DNA of 64,000 nucleotides from the NCBI GenBank assembly GCA_002812745.2, contig NCSJ02000110.1:62001-126000 (forward strand), given 5' to 3'. How positions within the stretch are numbered: the stretch's first letter is position 1; each line of letters starts with the position of its first letter. Below the pieces are notes generated by a model. The model ran no database searches. It was not told where the DNA came from and worked only from the letters and a program-made list of their open reading frames with translations. This document shows positions 25,721 through 34,291 of the stretch, in pieces. The DNA comes from Scytalidium lignicola. Taxonomy: Eukaryota; Ascomycota; Leotiomycetes. A program made the position numbers and the translations under genes.

Positions 25721-26190
25721 AGACCTCCCTATTATCGACACAAATATTGACGCTGCTATTACTATTACTACTGCTCGAGAACACCCTTTAGTTATCTATG
25801 CCTTTACCAATAACCCTGCAGAGAAGACACGTATCGTGAATGCAGCCCTCTCTGGTGGAGTCACGTTTAATGAGACTGCCTCCTCACGCTGTAGCGCAGG
25901 ATGCACCATTTGTCGGAGATGGGGAGTTCGGGATAGGCTACTATTATGGACGCTATGGAATTCTTGAATTCTCTCATCTACGTACTTATATTAATGCATT
26001 GCCTCCCAGGATGGACCGCCCGATCGATCTCCGGTACCCTCTATCACCCTTGAAAAAACGAAGGTCGTGTCAGGACGAAGGCTGCCATTTGATAGAAACG
26101 GCAATGACAAAAGTAGCCTTAATATATCTGTGAAGCTGGGAGTTATTCTTATCGCGTTTGCGGGTACGATGCGGAAGCTGGGCATACAGG
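25708..26190 (+). pseudogene. 3' fragment of a class-3 (fatty) aldehyde dehydrogenase
   Basis: Plus-strand frames read LPIIDTNIDAAITI, HPLVIYAFTNNPAEKTRIV and AALSGGVTFNETA, then after a frame change AVAQDAPFVGDGEFGIGYY and GRYGILEFSHLRTYINALP. This is the C-terminal end of an NAD(P)-dependent aldehyde dehydrogenase of the fatty-aldehyde type, which oxidises aldehydes to acids. The usual GGVGxSGxGxYHG motif has become VGDGEFGIGYYYG, fitting G-to-A mutation. The Rossmann domain and catalytic Cys are missing because the homology begins at the junction with the synthetase fragment. A degraded C-terminal tail (FAGTMRKLG) ends near 26180. Confidence 0.8.
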
Positions 26191-26825
26191 AGAACCTAGT
26201 TGCATCAGTTTCTAGATTGCTTTATTGAATTTTTGTCTAGCAGTTTCCGTGACTGCAATCTGGGAAATGATGCCCAGGTTTCTGTCTATTTAGTAAGTTA
26301 GAAGAAATTTGCTATACTAGAATTTTTGACCAGTCATACCTAGAAGGTTGCAAGGCATATAGCCATGGCTATATCCAAAATGAGAGAAATATCTCTTGCT
26401 GTAACCGATAATTTCGTGACATATTTTTATTACCTTTTTATTTGATGGTCTCCTTATAAAGAATGCCGCACTTAGAAATCGTTCTACTGTGGTTTCAACT
26501 TTGTATCCTCGTCACATGTTGTGCTACAGCTGATTATCTAAAATAGCCTTTCTCTTTTTAAATAAGCTTAAATAAACCTGGAATCTTGAACAATATTATA
26601 AAGTATTTATGTAATCTTTTATTCTAAACAATTCACAATTCTATTCTGATTTTTATAATTTTTATTTGAAAAAGATCTTCTATGCTATCTACGACTAAAG
26701 TGACTAATAATTGATATTTGACTTTAGCTCTTGAAGGGGTATATACTTGTATTGTGCAAGTAAAAGCTTATCAGCTGCCAAAGAATCTGCCTTCATTTCT
26801 AAATGTTACGTGTCCAACGAGACCT
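26191..26825. other. No gene seen; moderately AT-rich
   Basis: Between the aldehyde-dehydrogenase fragment and the 3' end of the aspartic-protease gene. AT content rises between about 26380 and 26750. No protein-like frame and no repeat unit recognised. Confidence 0.4.
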
Positions 26826-28344
26826 CTAGAAGAATGACCCCAGGGAAAAGATGCCGAACAGGGACATACCAATGAGATAAGCAGGGATTGAAACTATCGA
26901 TGCAGCCGACTTCTTCGCAGCGGTTGTACTCGCTGCAGAGCTGGTTCCTGTTGTGCTGGACGCAGCCCCCGTCTCTGATGTACCCGTCCCAGTGCCCGAC
27001 GCGGATGGAGACCCCGACGAGCTCGGATTCGTTGTCGACCCTCCTATAGCCTTCACTCCCCCAGCTGGAACAGCGACCACGTTATCACTCGTGGAGGAAA
27101 ATTCTCTTGGTGCCAAAGAGATTTCATTATTAGTCAGATCAAAGACCGCATAAGCGCTGCTCAAAAAGTTGTCCCCCAACAGCGCATGTCTCGTCCCAGC
27201 TGGCACGATATCAAAAGTACAGGTCTTGGGATTCAAAGCGCGGAGAGATACCAGCTTTGTCATTGGGACTTCAATATTGAGAGATTGGAAGGTGTATTTG
27301 ACAGTATACGGTGCTGCTTGTAGATCGCAGTCCACGTACGCGGTATCGTTAGCGGTGAAGTATGTAATGTCGAATTGGTCGTAAATTGGTTTCACCCAGT
27401 CATCTGGCAAAATGGTGCCACTTGTTCCGCAATCCAGAACGACTGGCACCGATCCGGTAGAACCCTTGGGGAAGGAGGAGTTTCCGGAGAGCGCAACGCT
27501 ATCGAGGAGGACATCAAAGGCAATGATATCTGGAAAGCCGTCTCGCTTCTGAGTTTCCAGAGTGGTCAATGCACCTGTATATTTGGTGGTATCGATACCG
27601 CCGAATAGGATCTGCCCGTCGTAGCCCGTCACTGTATCTTTCCAGAGACTGAAGAGGGCAAGATTTGTTGCGCCTTGTTTGGCAAGCGCGAGCGGGAAAT
27701 TATCGTATGGTTGTTGAGGAGGGTTAGTGTTGACTTGATTCTCGCCGGATGCATACGAGAGCCCAAGAATGCTCAATGCGAGTGTGAAATTACCATATGC
27801 AATAGCAAACTGCTGGTCCTTGACCGTCGTACCTGCAACAGTGAAGGTGTCCTTGGCGACATCTCCACTCGCACCACTTCCTTCACCTTGGTCCGCGAAC
27901 CCAAAGTTGCTCGTAAAGTTGCTGGTGAGATATTCGTACGTGGACGATTTGTTCGCGTTATCTATCGGGAATGTCAATTAGACACGCCTGGCGCCTGAAT
28001 CTGGGGGCATACTTACAGTATCCCACGCTTGGACAAGCACCATCAAGTGCCTCACAATAGGCGGATTCCTGGTGAAGCAGAATGATATCACTACTGCCGG
28101 TGTCCAGGGTCAAAGTAACTGGCTGAGGAGGCGTGCCAACAGTGGCATTGACTACGTAATTGAGGTATGTTGCACCCAGAGAGACATCGACAACCTTGCC
28201 GTCGCGCCTCTGAAGCTGTGCTGATGTTGCGGGTGTTTGTGAAAACGGAAATGAGACGACGCCGGGTATTGGTGCGCGCTCTAGCAGCTGTCCACGGGTA
28301 ACAGAAATGGCCCTTGCAAGGGTAAGCAACGTGTAGGTCCTCAT
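26826..28344 (-). CDS. Secreted, GPI-anchored aspartic protease (yapsin-like)
   Basis: Two exons, 28017-28344 and 26826-27961 (intron 55 bp, GTAAGT..TAG), encode 487 residues. I chose the ATG at 28344 because the following residues (MRTYTLLTLARAISVTRG) can serve as a signal peptide. A propeptide ends near a dibasic site (QRRDGK, residues 45-50), fitting zymogen cleavage. The pepsin-fold active sites are DTGSS (Asp81) and DCGTSGT (Asp286); the second usually reads DSGTT, so Cys at this place is unusual. GDNFLSSAYAVFDL near the end is the typical C-lobe motif. The last 100 residues are Ser/Thr/Gly-rich and finish in a hydrophobic tail (IPAYLIGMSLFGIFSLGSFF), the pattern of a GPI-anchor signal. 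Yapsins process cell-surface proteins at the plasma membrane and wall. The gene looks intact although both neighbours are decayed. Confidence 0.92.
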
Positions 28345-29728
28345 GACGAAGTTAACAGACCACACCGTAGTGGGCACTAATAAACAACTACTAAATCATG
28401 ATTTCAAGAAAGAAGCGGCCTCTTTCATATAGAGAAACAGCTGCTACCTCCGGATCCCCCGAATCTGACTCCGTGCCTCTTTTTAGATAGGGGGTCCAAC
28501 ATATGGTGGCACATATCACTGCCTAACTACCACTCTAGTTGTTGGAAGAATGCGTCACATTTGGCATAGCTTGAATTTGATTGTAAAACAAAACTCTTAT
28601 TGGCCGAAATTGATAATTCCTCCCTGACCCTTCCGTACATAATACGGGGGGTTTGGGCGTGAGTGGTTAGATCAGTCAATAGTAAATTACCGCCACTGCG
28701 AAAAAACGAAGGTGAGCAATTATTTGCATAGCCGAGGCGATAATGTTACAGGGTGCGGTACAGTAAAAGGGTTAGCGAATTAGCGAACAAATCGTCAATC
28801 GTCGGTCGCTGCCTTAAATACGATAAAAGGGAGCATTGGTAAGCAGACGAAAACTGCCGCGTGATGAGGCAAATAATAATGCGGCTAAAGTGATAGTGAC
28901 TGTGTGTATTCTCGCCTTATGATATCGCGCGTCAAATAGTAATCAACCCCGACCCCTTTCCTAATTCACATCTGTTATGTCCGCCTTAAATCTCAATACA
29001 GTATCTGAAGGCGAAAGCTATCAGTCTAGCTAGAATCAACCCCTGTCAGCTCGCCTTGGCGCATCATCGTCTTGACCCGAGCAACTTCTTGGGTCAATAA
29101 GAAATGGCAAATGCTTAGTGCGTTAAACGCGAAAACACCAAATACCGATAATACGCCCCAACACTACCAGAGCAAAACAATATGGTCTTGGCATAAGTCC
29201 CTGCAGCTTATCCACTGCTGCTTTCAAAAGATATTTCTTGTATTCTACGTTGGAATGGAGATTATGGAAGTCCAGTGCATCAATGATGATTAGGTCATAA
29301 TATTGGCATCCGTAACCTACCCATATACAATGTGAAACGGCTTTAGGTGGTTCTCCAACACAATCCTAAACCTATATGCACGGCTTGAATCTAATTCAAT
29401 TCAACTTATGATTATATGAAAAGAAACTGAGTTATCTTTGAGTTATGTGTCGCAAAGTTTATAGTTATATTCGAAGCTATCAATGCTCTCCGAATATCTA
29501 AACAGTTAACGATCCCATCTGTAACATTTTAATAACGTCACGGATCTACTCAAACCCAGTCCTAGCGTCAAGTTAGATACTTGACAATGAAATTATCGCA
29601 GTGTCATTTTCAAATTAGAGAGAGCCTATTACATTTAATTATCGAATGGCAGGAATCGAATCCACTCATGTAGGGTAACCGCACTACGTTGTTCCCGACC
29701 AACAAACCCACCCGTCTCATCTAAATTA
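28345..29728. other. Intergenic region, no gene seen
   Basis: About 1.4 kb upstream of the protease gene. Ordinary composition; the ORF at 29072-29293 plus has no recognisable content. Presumably contains the protease promoter near 28345-28600. Confidence 0.45.
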
Positions 29729-29730
29729 TA

Positions 29731-29773
29731 AGCCACCCCCGGCTAACCGACATACCGGGATCCCGACACCCCC
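29731..29773. repeat. Left terminal inverted repeat of the pogo-like element
   Basis: Contains CGACATACCGGGATCCCG; pairs with 31566-31608. Confidence 0.9.
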
Positions 29774-29832
29774 TCCAAAAGCATATACTCTCCAATAAAT
29801 CAATTATTTCTACAACACCACACTAGCTATAG

Positions 29833-31443
29833 CTATTCTAATTGAAATTCAAACATCAATTGCTCCATGGGTATCGATTCCACCAATTTAGAAGTTGTCA
29901 CAGCTATTAATTCAGGGTTCTTAGCCTTCCAACTAGTTATTTTAGCCTCTAACTCCTCCTTAGCTTTCATGATCTCTGGAATCTTCACAAACTTACTATT
30001 TGGGTTTTCAGGTACTCGGAGCCTTTTAGAAGGTCTAATAGCTTCTAATTGAAGCTCCAATTCTTCGATTCTACAGTTCTTAAGTACAAGAACCATGTTT
30101 TTATCGTCCAGAGCTTTGCTGACTTTCTGGAGAAGTAAGCGCGTAGTGTAATTGGAGTTTTCCAAGTGCTTTTGGATTTGCCACACTAATTCAGTGATCT
30201 GATAGCCATGGCTAGGAGTAAAAATATCGATATCTCCTACCTTTTCTAACTTATGGGTTGGTTTTTTAGGTGTTTGTGGCTCTGGTAGAGGTTGAATCAC
30301 TTGCCCAGAATTTAATGGCCTAGCAATATTCAATGGCTATAAACTTGTAACTCTCTAGCCTTGTTCAATATTTTTAGTTGTCAAACCTTCCAACCTAACT
30401 TTCTTATAACAAGTAAGGAAATTGCACTTGCCTATTGAAGAGGAATTGGTCTTGGAATCCAATTCAGCTATATAACGTCGATATACAACTTTCAGAGGTG
30501 AAAAAACCGATAAATCCAGTGGTTATAGTATATGAGAAAAGTGTACTAGCAAAAAGTAAAGTAATATTTTACTTTGGAAACATTCTTATATGAATTCATT
30601 GGTTGTATAACTTCCATAACCATCCAAAACCAATAATCGCCATTGCTCTGAATTCTGAGGCCTAGTTTGAGGCTCAAAGATATCCTTTATCCATTCAACA
30701 ACTATAGAATTGCTAGTCCAGCCATTTTCAGAGCAAGTGAATGCTTAACCTTCATATTCTTCCAATCTTTCAGGATACCATTGAACCTGTACATTTTTTC
30801 CCTTGAAAATAACAAGGGGTTTTATGTACTAGCCTGTAGCTGAGATACACTCCAAAATTGTAGTCTAATGACAACTAACATTACTTTTCACATATATTCT
30901 CTTCCTCTTAAAGCTCCTAAGGATTAGCCTATTAACTCCTAACCCTTCTATTATTCTTGTTTCATCCATATTATACTAGTGTTAAGAAGGTATGTCCTTT
31001 ATGGTAAGAGCATCAAAAAGCTCAAAAAACATTCGAATTGCTTCAGGGGAAGCTCCGTTTATACGTTGATTATCAATCCTCACACCTTTAATTGTATGGA
31101 TTTCAGGGTAGCAAACTAAAAATCTGTTCATCCAATTCTTTCCTGGAGTTCGATTTAACCCATTAAGTCGAAGGAGTTTTGTGACCATAGATCTGACTGT
31201 TGTATGGCTTGAAGCATAGCCTATATTACTCTGACACAGAATCCAATTAGCTAATTGTATTTCCTGACTTTCAGAGAGTATTTGCTGTAATTGGTGACTT
31301 GATCTACGTGGTTCTAAGCCTTGAATTCTACCCATAAGGGTAGTGCGTGGTATTCCCCAGTCACAAGAAGCACCTTGAACACTTTGACCGTGTAATACCA
31401 CGTCAATTGCACCCTGAACATCTTCTTCTTTATATGGTGGCAT
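29833..31443 (-). pseudogene. Pogo-like transposase (HTH-psq, CENP-B HTH, DDE_1), nonsense-riddled
   Basis: From the ATG at 31443 one frame runs 537 codons to 29833 with no frameshift but about nine in-frame stops between 30334 and 30990. The N-terminus has a psq-type helix-turn-helix (MPPYKEEDVQGAIDVVLHG, then GIPRTTLMGRI) and a CENP-B-type second HTH (NWMNRFLVCYPEI). The DDE core is still readable: first Asp in YNMDET, second in LLVLDGYGSY, third in PLDLSVF. The C-terminal part (29833-30333) is intact and helical. The stops sit where Gln or Trp is expected (for example the stop before PLDLS), which is what C-to-T RIP on either strand produces. A single-copy in-frame wreck like this indicates mutation after insertion rather than random decay with indels. 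Confidence 0.88.
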
Positions 31444-31565
31444 ATTTGGCTTAATGCGATTCAAAAACACGTCAAATAATTAAAATTAGCCCAAAATTGG
31501 TGGAGTTATTCGTAAATCAAAATTGTAAGGACCTATATAAATCTTGCCAAAAACGCGGTCGCGAT

Positions 31566-31608
31566 GGGTGTCGGGATCCCGGTATGTCGGTTAGCCGGGG
31601 GGGTGGCT
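31566..31608. repeat. Right terminal inverted repeat of the pogo-like element
   Basis: Contains CGGGATCCCGGTATGTCGG; reverse complement of the left repeat with a two-base longer G run. Confidence 0.9.
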
Positions 31609-31610
31609 TA

Positions 31611-31995
31611 ATGCCGACATTTAAGTCAGCCACCCACACCACCCACACCACCAGCGTCGACCCCGTCACTAGTCTTTGAGACTATTAGCTGTACAATTAA
31701 GTATGACCTACAGTGTTAGATAAACAGGACTGTAGGTAGACAAATATGTATTGAAGCTGTGACCCTGTTCATTTCATCTATTTTGCGGCTAGAAAAGCTG
31801 CGAGGCGCTCACCAAAGACACTTCGAGAGCGTAAGAACATAGGTTAAATTTCTGTTTCTAAAATAAGATATTTTCAACCAAAGAAGTAAACGCTAAGGAT
31901 TACAAACAGAGCATTTCAACACAAGTTTTGTAGTCAACTACTGATTTATTTATAATTTGGGCCATTTCAAGTGCTATTTAATTGCTAATCAATTG
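31611..31995. other. Short spacer between two transposon relics
   Basis: Starts with a CACCCACAC-type short tandem repeat (31631-31655) and then ordinary sequence. No gene seen. It may include the unrecognised left end of the integrase element that follows. Confidence 0.4.
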
Positions 31996-34006
31996 CTAAT
32001 CCAAATCAACTGCTACTCCAAGGCTAGTTAAACTAACAGCATTGCCTTCAGTATCTGCCCTTGCTCGCTTTCTCCTAGACCTAGAATCGGAGCTTCCAGG
32101 TAGCTCAATTAGAGCTTGTTCTGTACGAATAACTAGCCTTGACAACCTCCCACAATCATGCTCATCTTTATGACAATGTACAGTACAATCCTTTCCTTCC
32201 TTAAAACAACGACACCTTTTAGTACTACACTGACCTTTACACTGGCATGATATCCCAATTCGTTGGCTTGTAGATGCCTCCCTGGCTGCTAAAGTCAAAG
32301 TGATTTGTTTTGTGCTTTTTGGAATGGTAATATCTGGCCAAAGGCTTTTATTAACCATCCTTAAATCCTTGGTTGGCATTAGCCGGTTAATAATTCCTGA
32401 TTGAGTAATAACCTTATATCTATGAGGGTATGGTTCATCTAATATTCGTCCAAATAACCGTCGGTTATCAGTAGCTGTTCTATCTTCTCTTAAAACCTTG
32501 ATTGAGATAATATCTCCAATATCAAAGTGTTGAATATCATGTTTTTTCAAGTACTTTTCTACCATTCTAACTCTTGCTTTTTGCGTTGATTATTGAGCTT
32601 TCTGGATTACTGGATCTGTTGATTGAATTGTTGTAAATGTAGTAGCTGTAAATGTGGTAGCTGTAGATGTAGTAGTTGTAGATGTGGTAACTGTAATTGT
32701 AGCTGTAGTTGTAGCTGTAGTTGTAACTGTAGTTGTAGTCATAGAAGAGTCAACTTCAATACTTGTTTGAATATTAGTTTCAGTGTCATATTATTGTTCA
32801 AGAGAATTCCTGATTGGTGGAATGATTTGTACATTGATCTTTAAGCCACTTTCAAGGCTAATATGCATAGTAATTTGAGAATATGATTGTGATTGAATAT
32901 TAATATTAACCTTTGAATTGCTTAAGGATAGCAATTGTAAATTAATTAGTAATTCAAGTTCTATATTACTCTTAAATATTAAAGGTTCATTAAGATCTTC
33001 TTAGAATACTTCAATTATAAGATCTTTGTGTTTTTGACTGTCCAACCAGTTAATATAAGTGTTATAATCTCTGAATAACAATTCAATAAGTATACAATCA
33101 ATTGNTTAAGTGTTTTTAAGTGTTGATTATTAGAGTAATCTCTATTAATCTATTAGCTTATTCAGTTGAACTATTATCCATTTTCCAAGCTCTGATTTTA
33201 GCTTTAACTACTCTATTTGCTTGTTTAACAAGACCTTGAGTTTAAGGTGTTCTAAGTTTCTTATTGATTATTCTAATACTATATTTGCATAATATAATAA
33301 GGAAAGTACCTTTAAACTCTTTACTGTTATCACATTGTATAATTTTAAGAGGTAAAAAGGTTATAATGAATTGAGTAAATACTTATACAATCAGAATTAA
33401 TTCTTTGCTTTTGAGTAGATATAACTGTGAATATTTGGTGAAATGGTCCTTGATATATAATATCCACTTATATTGACTAGATAGTTCATGCCTTATATTA
33501 ATCAAATCTATTTGAATATGTTTTCAGGCTCTTTCAGAAACAATAAGTTCAAGAGGAACTTTAGTAGTAGATAACCTATTCAGAGAATAGTTTTTGCATC
33601 TTTTAAGCACTCATTTAACCTCATCACATTTGATTCCATAGTAATTTTGCTCAATTACTAGCCATACTTTATCTTGTCCTGTATGAAGGAGTTTAATATG
33701 TTCTTGTACAATAATATCAAATACCTTATTATCTTGTACAGCATATCTTAGTTCTGGATGGTGTGAATCAAGCAATCGATATAATTGACGGTCCTTGAGC
33801 TTAAATTGAGTAAGTACTCTGTGTTTTAGGTTGGTATTTGCTCGATTCTCTGGTTTAAAGCTTAGGTTGTCCAAAAACACATGTATTCTTTGCTAGTGTT
33901 CTGGATTAATTCGTTCCTTATTAGTATAGCCTTCGCTATATATATATTCCTGAAAGGCAAAGTGTACATCATTAGGAAAAGGGTTGATTGATTCAATTAA
34001 AGCCAT
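31996..34006 (-). pseudogene. Ginger/KRBA2-like integrase-type transposase relic
   Basis: Minus-strand reading from the ATG at 34006 gives SINPFPNDVHFAF, then an H2C2-like integrase zinc region (HIKLLHTGQDKVWLV), then a retroviral-type integrase core: first Asp in IQIDLINIRHE, YKWILYIKDHFTKYSQ, second Asp in IIQCDNSKEFKG (about 33325-33340). The expected catalytic Glu in the Q-G-L-V-E-Q-A-N motif now reads Lys (VKQAN, about 33220-33235). The intact 3' part (31996-32565) carries a Cys-rich finger (CQCKGQCSTKRCRC, then CTVHCHKDEHDC) known from KRAB-A-domain-2-like/Ginger transposases of animals and fungi. At least eight stops and one net frame change interrupt it. The family assignment is from motif memory. 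Confidence 0.75.
32629..32745. repeat. TGTAGT/TGTAGC-type microsatellite
   Basis: A trinucleotide-based run (TGTAGT, TGTAGC, TGTAAC variants) inside the integrase relic; on the minus strand it encodes a Thr-rich linker between the integrase core and the Cys-rich finger. The antisense Cys-rich frame at 32623-32844 is a by-product of this repeat. Confidence 0.85.
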
Positions 34007-34101
34007 ATTGGGTAGAGAATAACTTAATTGAAGGTTGTAAAGTGGGAGAAATCTGTTACATTTAAAGCTACACCGCTACTGTGGGGTAAAAAAGGGTAGG
34101 T

Positions 34102-34133
34102 GGTTGGTGTATGGCCTAGGCCGTACACCAACC
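34102..34133. repeat. 32-bp near-perfect palindrome plus related direct repeats
   Basis: GGTTGGTGTATGGCC is followed by its reverse complement with one mismatch (GGCCGTACACCAACC) around a central TA. Two further copies of GGCGTATGGCCT follow at about 34142 and 34178. It lies between the integrase relic and the alkaline-phosphatase 3' end, so it may be the right terminus of that element; no matching left end was recognised. Confidence 0.7.
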
Positions 34134-34291
34134 GTAAAATTGGCGTATGGCCTAGGCGGTTGGCCAACGGGCGGAGTTGGCGTATGGCCTGGAACATAAG
34201 TCACACAACTGTTGAGTTGAATAAATTTTATGCTGTACAATTCGTAACTGACAATGCTGCTCCCTGCGCTCTGACCTCTGACACAATTGAA

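Larger units (their letters stand above)
29731..31608 (-). mobile_element. Complete pogo-like (Tc1/mariner superfamily) DNA transposon, RIP-inactivated
   Basis: The element is 1878 bp, bounded by terminal inverted repeats of about 43 bp: left 29731-29772 (AGCCACCCCCGGCTAACC..), right 31566-31608. They match as reverse complements except for two extra G residues on the right. A TA dinucleotide flanks each end (29729-29730 and 31609-31610), the expected Tc1/mariner target duplication. It carries one transposase gene on the minus strand. Confidence 0.92.

Noticed and set aside
25991..26185. 64-codon minus-strand ORF that might be an acyl-CoA synthetase N-terminus
   Set aside because: It is antisense to the aldehyde-dehydrogenase tail and has no AMP-binding motif.
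26826..27998. Plus-strand ORFs (66-107 codons) over the aspartic protease
   Set aside because: Antisense shadows of a clearly coding gene.
29640..29700. tRNA-like T-arm on the minus strand (GATTCGATTCC)
   Set aside because: The adjacent stems do not pair and no 5' acceptor strand or anticodon arm is found at the right distance.
32623..32844. Cys-rich plus-strand ORF resembling a metallothionein or keratin-associated protein
   Set aside because: It is produced by the TGTAGT microsatellite; the biologically sensible reading is the Thr-rich linker of the integrase on the other strand.
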